A DNA stretch of 64,000 nt from Tessaracoccus caeni. Lineage in GTDB: Bacteria > Actinomycetota > Actinomycetes > Propionibacteriales > Propionibacteriaceae. The position numbers and the translations under genes were made by a program. The stretch covers positions 225,950 through 289,949 of the forward strand of contig NZ_JARGDO010000002.1 of the NCBI RefSeq assembly GCF_029211185.1. The letters run 5' to 3'. Below the pieces are notes generated by a model. It saw only the letters and a program-made list of their open reading frames with translations. It searched no databases and had not been told where the DNA came from. Shown here in pieces: positions 54,258-63,078 of this stretch; position 1 is the stretch's first letter, and the number at the start of each line of letters is the position of its first letter.

Positions 54258-57023
54258 ATGTGGTCAGAAGCAGCACGATCTATATGGGGGAAGCTCGACC
54301 GCGAGAGCAGTTCGTGGCTACCTCTGACCACCCACCTCACGGACGCACACGCCGTCGCCGGGCTGTTGTGGGACAACTTCCTTGCTGACTCCATCAAGTC
54401 AGCTATCTGCACCTCGATGGGGCTCTCGCACGACGAGGGCCGAGCACTTGTGTCCTGGCTCACAGGAGTCCATGACATCGGGAAAGCGTCACCGGCGTTC
54501 GCCTTCAAGGCCGAAGCCGCTGGCTCACCCGCCGTACTCGATCGGATGCGGGACGCCGGGCTATTCATACACCACGCGGACACGAAGATCGGGCATGCCA
54601 CCGTCGGGCAGGCCGTGCTGCGCACCTGGCTCAAGGACAAGTACGGGACACCGATCAGGGTAGGGACAACCTGGGCCAGTGTGGTCGGCGGTCATCACGG
54701 CCGAAACCCCTCCGACCTCGATGTTCGTGCAGCAGCGAATACTCCAAACTCCATCGGAACGGGCCGCTGGAGCGACGTTCGTGACGAGATTCTGGATGCG
54801 ATGGCGTCGCTGTCAGGACCGCATCTCAACCTCGCCGTCTGGACACAGAACTACCTCCCTGTCCCTGCACAGACGTTACTCACCTCAATCGTCATCGTGG
54901 CCGACTGGATCGCTTCGAATCAGGACTATTTCCCCTACCAAGACGAGTTCGACACGCGAGAGCGGGCAGAGGATGCCTACGAGCGACTCGCGCTCCCTGG
55001 ACCCTGGCGACCCAAGCAGTCCACAGATGTGACCGCCCTGTTTGACCAGCGTTTCCCGACACTTCGTGGTTCGGCACCTCGAGCCATTCAAGTCGGGCTC
55101 GTCGAGGCGGCGCTCTCCTGCAAAGCCCCTCCGCTCCTGATCGTCGAGGAGGCCATGGGGCAAGGCAAGACAGAAGCCGCCTACCTCGCCGCCGAAGTGC
55201 TCGCCGCTCGATTCGGTCTGGGTGGGGTTTTCTTCGGTTTGCCGACGATGGCGACGGCCAACCCCATGTTCACCCGCACCCTTGAGTGGCTCAGCACCGC
55301 GGTAGGGACAGAGGACGCTAGCGTCGCACTCGCACACGGTAAGGCTGCCTTGAACGAGCAGTACACCGGAATGCTGCGCTCAAGTAGATTTGGTGAAGTC
55401 TACGACGACGACACGGATGGCAGCAGGGGTCAAGCCGTCGTCAACGCCTGGTTACGAGGCCGCCGCAAAGCAGGCCTCTCGAGCTTCGTCGTTGGCACGA
55501 TCGACCAAGCCCTGTTCCTTGGCCTCAAGGCGAAGCACGTCGTCCTGCGTCATCTCGGCCTGGCCGCGAAGGTGGTGGTCATCGACGAGGTTCACGCGGC
55601 CGACACCTACATGCGCCAGTATCTGAAGCGGGTACTGACCTGGCTGAGCGCGCACCACACCCCCGTGATCCTGATGTCGGCCACTCTGCCGCCTGATCAG
55701 CGCGACGAGTACGTCGCAGCCTACGCGACAGGTCGAGGGGATCAGAACGTACCGCCTACGGATCGCACTGATGCCTACCCGCGGATCACCCGCTACGACG
55801 GCAGCAGGTCAAACGTTCCCGTTGTGACTACTACGAGCCACACACCGGTGCAGCTCGAGCGGATCGCGGACGACCCGATCACCACCATCGCGCTACTGGA
55901 CGACCTTCTCGCCGACGGCGGATGCGCCGGCATCATCTGCAACACCGTACGGCGGGCCCAGGACATCTATCACACGCTCCAGGAGCACTTCGGCAAGGAT
56001 GTCGTTCTTCTGCACAGCCGCTTCCTAGCACCGCATCGTGCGGCGAAGGAGGCTACCCTGGTCAACCAACTCGGCCGAGACAGCCAGCGCCCACAGCGAC
56101 TGATCGTCGTCGGAACTCAGGTTCTGGAGCAATCACTGGACATCGACTTCGATGTCATGATCAGCGACCTTGCACCGATCGACCTTCTCCTACAACGAGT
56201 GGGGCGGCTCCATCGGCATACGACTCGCCGCCGACCTCCCCTGCTGACAAGTCCCGCACTGTACATCCGGGGAGTCATCGACTGGGCTGAGCAGCCCCCC
56301 GTATCTGTCCGCAGTTCACGGTCTGTCTATGGAGAGGCTCCTCTGCTTCGCTCTGCTGCGGTCCTCGATTCGCGCACGAGCATCCATCTGCCGAAGGACA
56401 TCCCCACCCTCGTGAGGACTGCCTACGACCCCACGCTCGTTGCACCCGCCGGATGGGAGGAGCGCTGGAACGAAGCCGAGGCAGCAGCAGCTAGCAAGAG
56501 CGCGCAAGCCCGTAGCCGTGCTCAGACCTACATGCTCGCCTCACCGGAGTCCCTCAGCAGCCTGACAGGCTGGCTCGATGTCGCAGAGTCAGATCCGGAG
56601 CGGGCAGAAGAGAAGGGCCGCTCGCAGGTGCGAGACTCCGAGGACTCGCTTGAGGTGCTTGTTCTCTGGCGAGACTCAAGCGGCCAGCTGCGTGTCCCCT
56701 CCTACGCAAGATCCCACGCCGGGGCACTTGTTCCGGAGGGCTTGCCTTGGGGTACCACCGGTACAGAGCTATCCATAGCGAAAGCAATGGCGAGTTGCAC
56801 CCTTTCCCTGCCGATACAGCTGACCAACGATAAGCTCATTGACCAAGTGATCGACGAGTTGGAACGACAAGTCGATGCTTCGGGTTGGCAAAGGTCACCA
56901 TGGGTGGCGGGCCAGCTCATCCTCGTCTTCGACGACGTGGACAAGGTAACTCTTGGGGGGTTTGATTTGCAGTACGACGCCGCCGAAGGCCTCCTCATCA
57001 CGCGTTCGGAGAGTGCGGAATGA
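54258..57023 (+). CDS. cas3: Cas3 helicase-nuclease, type I-E
   Basis: 921 aa. The HD nuclease is N-terminal: His26 in HLTDAHAVA, His72-Asp73 in GVHDIGK, then GHATVGQ and GGHHGR. The SF2 helicase has Walker A AMGQGKTEAAYLAAE (about 298-312), DEVH at about 442-445 in VVVIDEVHAAD, SATLP, and the motif VI-like LLLQRVGRLHRH. It is recruited by Cascade to degrade invading DNA. The stop overlaps the casA start by 4 bp (ATGA), so here cas3 is translationally tied to Cascade, whereas it often has its own promoter. The start ATG 54258 is the first Met of the HD domain. Confidence 0.95.
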   Translation: MWSEAARSIWGKLDRESSSWLPLTTHLTDAHAVAGLLWDNFLADSIKSAICTSMGLSHDEGRALVSWLTGVHDIGKASPAFAFKAEAAGSPAVLDRMRDAGLFIHHADTKIGHATVGQAVLRTWLKDKYGTPIRVGTTWASVVGGHHGRNPSDLDVRAAANTPNSIGTGRWSDVRDEILDAMASLSGPHLNLAVWTQNYLPVPAQTLLTSIVIVADWIASNQDYFPYQDEFDTRERAEDAYERLALPGPWRPKQSTDVTALFDQRFPTLRGSAPRAIQVGLVEAALSCKAPPLLIVEEAMGQGKTEAAYLAAEVLAARFGLGGVFFGLPTMATANPMFTRTLEWLSTAVGTEDASVALAHGKAALNEQYTGMLRSSRFGEVYDDDTDGSRGQAVVNAWLRGRRKAGLSSFVVGTIDQALFLGLKAKHVVLRHLGLAAKVVVIDEVHAADTYMRQYLKRVLTWLSAHHTPVILMSATLPPDQRDEYVAAYATGRGDQNVPPTDRTDAYPRITRYDGSRSNVPVVTTTSHTPVQLERIADDPITTIALLDDLLADGGCAGIICNTVRRAQDIYHTLQEHFGKDVVLLHSRFLAPHRAAKEATLVNQLGRDSQRPQRLIVVGTQVLEQSLDIDFDVMISDLAPIDLLLQRVGRLHRHTTRRRPPLLTSPALYIRGVIDWAEQPPVSVRSSRSVYGEAPLLRSAAVLDSRTSIHLPKDIPTLVRTAYDPTLVAPAGWEERWNEAEAAAASKSAQARSRAQTYMLASPESLSSLTGWLDVAESDPERAEEKGRSQVRDSEDSLEVLVLWRDSSGQLRVPSYARSHAGALVPEGLPWGTTGTELSIAKAMASCTLSLPIQLTNDKLIDQVIDELERQVDASGWQRSPWVAGQLILVFDDVDKVTLGGFDLQYDAAEGLLITRSESAE

Positions 57024-58627
57024 GTTCGCCTGATTCGTTCAATCTGATCGACGAGCCTTGGATCCGAGCATTGATGCAGGGCGGGGAGGTAAGGGAATTC
57101 TCGCTGCGCGAAGTCCTGTCAAGAGCGCCCGAGATCCGCAGGCTAGCGGGAGAACTGCCCACTCAAGATCTCTCGATCCTTCGTGTCCTCGAAGCATCGA
57201 TCCTGGGAGCCAGCCGACCCAACGTACCCAGAAACCCGAACGAGACGCTAGACCTCTGGGAGGCCTGGTGGAGGCATGGAGCTTTCCCCATGGATCTCCT
57301 GAACCACTACCTCGACCTCATGCACTCCCGTTTCGACCTACTTCACGAAACGGCCCCCTTCTATCAGGTTGCCAAGCTCACCACGTCGAGTGGCAAGCAC
57401 TCAGGGCTAACAAAACTGATCGCCGATTTTCCGGACGGACACCCGTTCTTCACGACGCGCGGGGGCTTCGAAACTTCCTCACTGTCCCTGCCGGAGGCCG
57501 CTCGTTGGCTGATCCACTGCCAGGCATTCGACCCTTCCGGGATCAAGTCGGGAGCGCTGGGAGATCCGCGGGTGAAGGGCGGGAAGGGCTATCCGTTCGG
57601 TTACCCAGCCTGGGCAGGCAACCTAGGGCTGGTGATCGCGGAGGGGGCCAATCTCTTCGAGACTCTCATGCTCAATCTTCCCTGGCTGCTGTCCGGCCCT
57701 GATGATCTTCCAGCGTGGGAACGTCCAGCACTGGGGCCCGGCGTCGAGGATCCAGAACATCACCCGCAGGGCCCCGCTGACCTGTTCACCTGGCCGTCAC
57801 GACGACTGCGCCTGTTCCTCGACGGCGATCGCGTGGTGGACGTCCAGATCTCCAACGGCGACAAACTCACGCCACAAGATCGCTTCCTTCACGAGCCGAT
57901 GAGCGCATGGCGCCACAGCAAGAACCAGTCAAAGGGCTCACAAAAGGTCTACATGCCGGTCACACATCAGCCATCTAGACGGGTATGGCAAGGCCTTGAC
58001 CCTCTCCTCAGCCAAGCGACGCCGGAAGGAGCAACCAAACCGGCGTTCGTCGTCGAGTGGCTCGCCAGCCTCCGCGACAACGAGATCCTGGATGACGCGT
58101 TCCTCGTTGACCTTCGCATCGTCGGCTTCGAGTACGGCACCCAGAACTCGGTCATCGACGGAGCGGTAGATGACCGCTTGACCGCCCCAGTCGCGGCGCT
58201 TACCAGCCCGATCTTGGTGCAGACAGCAATCGACTCCGCTCGACGCGCGGCCCAAGGTGTGATTGCCCTGGCGAATCTCGCCGGCAACCTCGATCGTGCG
58301 GCGGGCGGGGATGGCAATGCCCGTGAGGCCGCCTTCGAGCGTGGCTACTCGCTCCTGGATGCCCCATTCAGGAGCTGGGTTCGTTCGCTCCTCGATGAGG
58401 ATCAGACAGCAAACTACGAGACCCTGTGGGATAAGGCTGCCTTCCATACCCTCCTGAGGGCTGGCAACAACCTCCTAACGGACGCGAGCAGAGCGGCGAT
58501 CATCGGGCGCGACGTCACCCAGCAGAATGGCGAGACGATCTGGCTCGACGCTAGCCGTGCACAGATCTGGTTCCGAAACGGATTGAACAAAGCTCTCCCA
58601 TACAAAGACGACGAGGTACAACCATGA
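57020..58627 (+). CDS. casA: Cse1/CasA, large Cascade subunit, type I-E
   Basis: 535 aa. FNLIDEPWIRALMQGG and EFSLREVLSRAPEIRRLAGE at the N-terminus are the Cse1 signature. It recognises the PAM in the target and contacts Cas3. Overlaps both neighbours by ATGA. The C-terminal four-helix part ends ...KALPYKDDEVQP. Confidence 0.95.
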   Translation: MSSPDSFNLIDEPWIRALMQGGEVREFSLREVLSRAPEIRRLAGELPTQDLSILRVLEASILGASRPNVPRNPNETLDLWEAWWRHGAFPMDLLNHYLDLMHSRFDLLHETAPFYQVAKLTTSSGKHSGLTKLIADFPDGHPFFTTRGGFETSSLSLPEAARWLIHCQAFDPSGIKSGALGDPRVKGGKGYPFGYPAWAGNLGLVIAEGANLFETLMLNLPWLLSGPDDLPAWERPALGPGVEDPEHHPQGPADLFTWPSRRLRLFLDGDRVVDVQISNGDKLTPQDRFLHEPMSAWRHSKNQSKGSQKVYMPVTHQPSRRVWQGLDPLLSQATPEGATKPAFVVEWLASLRDNEILDDAFLVDLRIVGFEYGTQNSVIDGAVDDRLTAPVAALTSPILVQTAIDSARRAAQGVIALANLAGNLDRAAGGDGNAREAAFERGYSLLDAPFRSWVRSLLDEDQTANYETLWDKAAFHTLLRAGNNLLTDASRAAIIGRDVTQQNGETIWLDASRAQIWFRNGLNKALPYKDDEVQP

Positions 58628-59277
58628 GTGACTCATCTGTTAAGAGCACCAGGCAGGCGCTCTTTCAAACCGCGAACGCTCGAGTACTGGGTTTGCAGGA
58701 GCGGGTCCTCAAAGATGAGTCGACTGCTGTTGCAACGCTGGCCCGCCTCCGTCGTTGCGATCCGGCGGACGTCGGTGCCGAGCCGCTCGTGTGGGAGGTA
58801 ACCCTTGGCGATCTGCCCGATTCCCTTACACATATTGGGAACAAGAAGTCCGACAAACCGACGCCAGCCGAGCAGGCCCTCCATGCGACTCTCGTCCTCT
58901 ACGCCCTGCACCAGCAAAGCAAAGATGAAGGAGTCCATCGTCCCGGTGTCCGGTTCGGCCAAGCAGTAGGTACCCTCGCCCGAGCAAGAGCCGAACAGGA
59001 TGAGGAGTTCGACAAGGCAACCGTTTCTCGGTTGCATCAAGCAGCGCTAGCAGAAACGTTCGACGGACACGTGCACTATCTGCGCGGGTTGGTCCAGATG
59101 ATGAGGTCGGAGAAGCCCACGATCGGTTTCGACTACGCACGCTTGGCCACTGACCTTTGGCAGTTGGCCAGCCCCCGGTTGGAGTCCCGTTGGGTACTAG
59201 CAGCTTGGGGACGCGATCTCCACGAGCGCCGCAGAAGCGCCGCCCCCACGACAACCACCACCGAGGAGACGAAATGA
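58624..59277 (+). CDS. casB: Cse2/CasB, small Cascade subunit
   Basis: 217 aa, all-helical by composition. It shows typical blocks ALARLRRCDPADVG-like (TLARLRRCDPADVGAEPLV), THIGNKKSDKPTPAE and SRLHQAALAETFDGHVHYLR. Two copies stabilise the displaced strand in Cascade. ATGA overlaps on both sides. Confidence 0.93.
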   Translation: MSDSSVKSTRQALFQTANARVLGLQERVLKDESTAVATLARLRRCDPADVGAEPLVWEVTLGDLPDSLTHIGNKKSDKPTPAEQALHATLVLYALHQQSKDEGVHRPGVRFGQAVGTLARARAEQDEEFDKATVSRLHQAALAETFDGHVHYLRGLVQMMRSEKPTIGFDYARLATDLWQLASPRLESRWVLAAWGRDLHERRRSAAPTTTTTEETK

Positions 59278-60383
59278 CCCTTTACATCGACATCCACGTC
59301 CTGCAGACGGTACCGCCGAGCAACATCAACCGCGACGACACGGGAAGTCCGAAGACTGCCGTCTACGGCGGCGTACGCCGGGCACGGGTGAGTTCGCAGG
59401 CCTGGAAGCGCGCGACACGACGCGACTTCAACAGCCATCTCGACGCCAATGAGCTTGGCGTGCGCACAAAACACGCAGTCAAGTTGCTGACGGAGCGCAT
59501 CATGGCTCTCGCACCGGATCTCGAAACCGAGGTCGCTACCACGCGCGCCATCGCCGCTTTGGAGGCCGCGAAGCTGAAGGTGAAGGCCGGGCGCAAGCCG
59601 AAGGAGGGGGACCAACCACTCACGGAGTACCTCATGTTCTTCAGCAACATCCAGCTCGACCGTCTTGCGGCACTGGCCGCGACCTCCGAAGACGGCAAGG
59701 TCGGCGCAAAGGAAGCCAAGGAGGCCCTCGACCAGGCGCACAGCGTTGACGTCTCGCTCTTCGGACGGATGGTTGCCAACGATGCCGAGCTGAACGTGGA
59801 TGCCGCATGTCAGGTGGCACACGCGCTCAGCACCCATGCCGTCGCGACCGAGTTCGACTACTACACGGCCGTGGACGACGAGAACGCAGATGAGGACACC
59901 GGAGCTGGCATGATCGGCACGATTGAGTTCGACTCAGCCACGCTGTACCGATACGCGACGATCAACGTCCAGACGCTCCGCGAGAACCTCGGGGACGACG
60001 CGGCCACCGCGCGGGCAGCTGAGGCCTTTGTTCGGTCATTCGCAACGAGCATGCCGACCGGCAAGCAGAACACTTTCGCCAACAGAACTGCACCCGATGC
60101 CGTCGTAGTTCTCGCCCGGCCTGATCGACCGGTGAACCTTGTGGGGGCCTTTGAGGAAGCGGTACGGCCTGAGGACGGGTACGTGACATCGTCCTGTGAG
60201 GCACTCGCGTCCTATGCTTTCGCCGTCGACTCTGCATTTGGCGACCTGCCGAGCCACAGCTGGGTCACGCGGGTCGGTGCCCGCACCGAGGCGCTCGACC
60301 GCTTCGGGGAGAGCATCCGGTTCGACGACTTGGTCGCTGAGGTAGGCAAACGTGTTCTAGCCGAGGTGTCGGAGGAATCGTGA
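59274..60383 (+). CDS. cas7e: Cas7/Cse4/CasC, Cascade backbone
   Basis: 369 aa. IDIHVLQTVPPSNINRDDTG and AVYGGVRRARVSSQAWKRAT are diagnostic for Cas7e. Six copies form the backbone whose thumbs kink the guide every sixth base. That periodicity is the basis for the pseudo-guide finding upstream. GAGGAG before ATG 59274. Confidence 0.96.
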   Translation: MTLYIDIHVLQTVPPSNINRDDTGSPKTAVYGGVRRARVSSQAWKRATRRDFNSHLDANELGVRTKHAVKLLTERIMALAPDLETEVATTRAIAALEAAKLKVKAGRKPKEGDQPLTEYLMFFSNIQLDRLAALAATSEDGKVGAKEAKEALDQAHSVDVSLFGRMVANDAELNVDAACQVAHALSTHAVATEFDYYTAVDDENADEDTGAGMIGTIEFDSATLYRYATINVQTLRENLGDDAATARAAEAFVRSFATSMPTGKQNTFANRTAPDAVVVLARPDRPVNLVGAFEEAVRPEDGYVTSSCEALASYAFAVDSAFGDLPSHSWVTRVGARTEALDRFGESIRFDDLVAEVGKRVLAEVSEES

Positions 60384-61093
60384 CCACACTCTTGCTGCGG
60401 CTCGCCGGGCCGATGCAGGCGTGGGGCGACTCCAGTCGATTTGCTAGAAGAGACACTCGGATGGTCCCCACAAAGAGCGGGGTACTCGGTCTTCTCGCGG
60501 CAGCCGACGGTCGGCGCCGCACCGACCCGATTGAGGATCTTGCACGATTGAGATTCGGTGTCCGGGAGGATCAACCCGGAACTCTTCTACGCGACTTTCA
60601 GACGGCGATCAACTGGGATACCGGCAAGTCGATGCCGCTCTCCTACCGCTACTACGTGGCCGATGCCGCGTTCGTAGCCGGAGTCGAAGGAGATCCATCC
60701 TTGCTTGAAGCGCTCGCCAAGAAGGTCAAGAACCCTCAATTCCCGCTGTATTTGGGGCGCCGTTCCTGCCCGGTGTCTGGACGCGTGTTCCTGGAGCATT
60801 GTGATATGCCTCTCGAAGAGGCGCTTCGTACCTACCCTTGGCAAGCCGCGGAATGGTATCGCCGCAAGCAACCGCAAACCGTCGAACTCGAGCTTTACGT
60901 CGATGCCTCCGCGGCCGAGGAAGGACCAACGGAAACACGACGCGACGTCCCCTTGAGCTACGCGCCTACCCGTCGTGAGTATGGCTGGCGTGAGGTTATG
61001 CACTTGTCCCCGGTGCCTATCACCAACCCAGACGGCCGTCCACCAGCGCCCCCGACCGGGTATGACTGGTTCGCAGCGGTGGAGGAAGCCTGA
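60380..61093 (+). CDS. cas5e: Cas5e/CasD
   Basis: 237 aa. LLLRLAGPMQAWGDSSRF then RRDTRMVPTKSGVLGLLAAA is the Cas5e start. It holds the 5' handle of the guide RNA. GTG start at 60380 overlaps cas7e by 4 bp. Confidence 0.95.
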   Translation: MTTLLLRLAGPMQAWGDSSRFARRDTRMVPTKSGVLGLLAAADGRRRTDPIEDLARLRFGVREDQPGTLLRDFQTAINWDTGKSMPLSYRYYVADAAFVAGVEGDPSLLEALAKKVKNPQFPLYLGRRSCPVSGRVFLEHCDMPLEEALRTYPWQAAEWYRRKQPQTVELELYVDASAAEEGPTETRRDVPLSYAPTRREYGWREVMHLSPVPITNPDGRPPAPPTGYDWFAAVEEA

Positions 61094-61755
61094 TGTACCT
61101 CACACATATGCCTCTCAACCCTCAGCGACGGTCGACTCGCGATCTCGTGGCTTCGGCTCAGCGATTGCACGCGGCCGTCCTGTCCTGTTTTGTTCCGGGA
61201 ACGGACAGTGTTGGGAGAGTCCTTTGGCGCCTCGACCGTCCCGAGCCCCACCGTCTGGATCTCTATGTGGTGAGCCCGTCCCCTCCGTCCATGGAGGCTC
61301 TTGTTGACCAAGCTGGGTGGCCTGCCCAACCGGTCTGGCGAACAGCCGACTACGCGAGTTTTCTCGCGAAACTTGAAGACGGCCAGAAATGGGTATTTCG
61401 TCTACGGGCCAACCCGATCAAGAGCTTACGTTCTGTCCCTGGCAAGCGCGGAAACCGTGTTCCTCTGGTCAGGACCGCCGACCAGTTGGAGTGGCTAGCC
61501 GCTCGAGGTGATCGATCAGGTTTCCGCATCAGCGCCGGTGAGCACGGACCGAACGTACGAGTGACGGAGCAGGTAACCAACCGCTTCGCCCGGCACTCGG
61601 ACGGCCAACAGCGGACGGTGACGCTGGCCACGGCGGCCTTCGAAGGGGTTCTTGAGGTGACTGACACGCAAGCGCTTCGGTCGGTTCTGACTACCGGAAT
61701 CGGAGCAGGCAAAGGCTACGGTTGCGGGTTGATGACACTCGCCCCAGTCCGATGA
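61093..61755 (+). CDS. cas6e: Cas6e/CasE, guide-RNA endoribonuclease
   Basis: 220 aa. MYLTHMPLNPQRRSTRDLVA opens the fold, the catalytic His is residue 26 in SAQRLHAAVL, and the C-terminal Gly-rich loop is GIGAGKGYGCGLM. It cuts each repeat at the base of its hairpin, leaving the 8-nt handle. It overlaps cas5e by one base and cas1 by four. Confidence 0.95.
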   Translation: MYLTHMPLNPQRRSTRDLVASAQRLHAAVLSCFVPGTDSVGRVLWRLDRPEPHRLDLYVVSPSPPSMEALVDQAGWPAQPVWRTADYASFLAKLEDGQKWVFRLRANPIKSLRSVPGKRGNRVPLVRTADQLEWLAARGDRSGFRISAGEHGPNVRVTEQVTNRFARHSDGQQRTVTLATAAFEGVLEVTDTQALRSVLTTGIGAGKGYGCGLMTLAPVR

Positions 61756-62699
61756 AACCAATCCCAGGAACACCACCGTCGGAGGTTGGCCAGCTATCGC
61801 GCGTCGTCGATCGCATCACCTTCCTGTATCTGGAACATGCCATCGTTCATCGCGACAGCAACGCCATTACTGTTCGTGACGAACGAGGCGTCCTTCACAT
61901 ACCTGCGGCAACAGTCGCGTCGGTGATGCTGGGTCCAGGAACCACAATCAGCCATCAGGCGATGATGCTCCTTGCGGACAGCGGCGCGTGCACCGTTTGG
62001 ATAGGTGAGCAGGGGGTCCGTTACTACGCTCATGGGCGGCCACTGGCACGAACGAGCCGACTGCTGGAAGCACAGGCCCAGCTCGTCACCAACCAGTCGA
62101 GCAGACTCAAGGTCGCACGGGAGATGTATGCGATGCGGTTCCCAGGAGAGGACTGTGGCGGCCTGACCATGCAGCAGCTCCGGGGACGCGAAGGGGCACG
62201 CGTTCGCCGGCTGTACCGCGAACACGCTGAGGAACATGGCGTGGAATGGAAGTCGCGCAAGTACAAACCCGATGACTTTGAGGGCAGCGACGACCTGAAC
62301 ATGGCGCTCAGTGCTGCAACTGCATGTCTCTACGGAGTGGTTCACGCGGTCGTCGTCGCGCTCGGTTGCTCACCTGCTCTTGGGTTTGTTCACACTGGGC
62401 ATGATCGTTCCTTCATCTTCGACGTTGCCGACCTGTACAAAATGGAGCTCGCCGTACCGGTCGCGTTTCGGGTCGTCGCGGAGGGGAGCGAAGACATTGG
62501 GGCTGACGTTCGCCGCGCCATGCGCGACGCGATGTATGAAGTTGGTCTGATGGCACGATGCGCCCGGGATCTGCACCGGCTCCTAGGATCCTCTGGCGAG
62601 ACCGATAGCGACTTTCTGGCGGACGTGGTGGAGATTTGGGACACCCGTGGGCGCGTGGCAGCTGGGCAGAACTTCAGCGGAGATGATTTGCCGTGGTAG
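61752..62699 (+). CDS. cas1: Cas1, type I-E integrase
   Basis: 315 aa. Catalytic residues lie in QLRGREGARVRRLYREHA (Glu) and GFVHTGHDRSFIFDVADLYK (His and Asp). With Cas2 it inserts new spacers at the leader end. I chose ATG 61752, which overlaps cas6e by ATGA. Confidence 0.96.
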   Translation: MKPIPGTPPSEVGQLSRVVDRITFLYLEHAIVHRDSNAITVRDERGVLHIPAATVASVMLGPGTTISHQAMMLLADSGACTVWIGEQGVRYYAHGRPLARTSRLLEAQAQLVTNQSSRLKVAREMYAMRFPGEDCGGLTMQQLRGREGARVRRLYREHAEEHGVEWKSRKYKPDDFEGSDDLNMALSAATACLYGVVHAVVVALGCSPALGFVHTGHDRSFIFDVADLYKMELAVPVAFRVVAEGSEDIGADVRRAMRDAMYEVGLMARCARDLHRLLGSSGETDSDFLADVVEIWDTRGRVAAGQNFSGDDLPW

Positions 62700-63034
62700 T
62701 CCTCGTCTTGACGGCATGCCCGGCGGGCCTTCGCGGCCACATCACGCGATGGCTTCTGGAGATCAGCCCTGGTGTCTACTGCGGGCGCGTCAGCGCGCGT
62801 GTGAGGGACAGGCTGTGGGCCCAGGTCGTCGAGATGTGCAAAGACGGCCGAGCCCTTCTGGTGTTCACTTCCAGAGGCGACCAAGGCTTGAGCTTCAAGG
62901 TGCACAATCACTCTTGGGAGCCAGTGGATGTCGACGGGGTGACCCTTATCCGCAGGCCGGATGAGTCTCGCACCCAGCCGCCTATGCGCAAGGGGTGGAG
63001 CAACGCTAGCCGTCGGCGGCGCGCTCGAAAGTGA
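62693..63034 (+). CDS. cas2: Cas2, type I-E (CasE-type long form)
   Basis: 113 aa. VVLVLTACPAGLRGHITRWL and ISPGVYCGRVSARVRDRLW are the I-E Cas2 signature; the basic tail KGWSNASRRRRARK is long. It bridges two Cas1 dimers. GTG start 62693 overlaps cas1 by 7 bp. Confidence 0.93.
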   Translation: MVVLVLTACPAGLRGHITRWLLEISPGVYCGRVSARVRDRLWAQVVEMCKDGRALLVFTSRGDQGLSFKVHNHSWEPVDVDGVTLIRRPDESRTQPPMRKGWSNASRRRRARK

Positions 63035-63078
63035 ACTAAGATCAACCAACGGCTCGACATCATGCCTAGTCGGCAAGT
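63035..63078 (+). promoter_or_regulatory. CRISPR leader, only 44 bp
   Basis: Between the cas2 stop and the first repeat. It starts ACTAAGATCAACC and is AT-richer than the array. Very short for a leader; part of the leader may lie within cas2. Confidence 0.6.
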
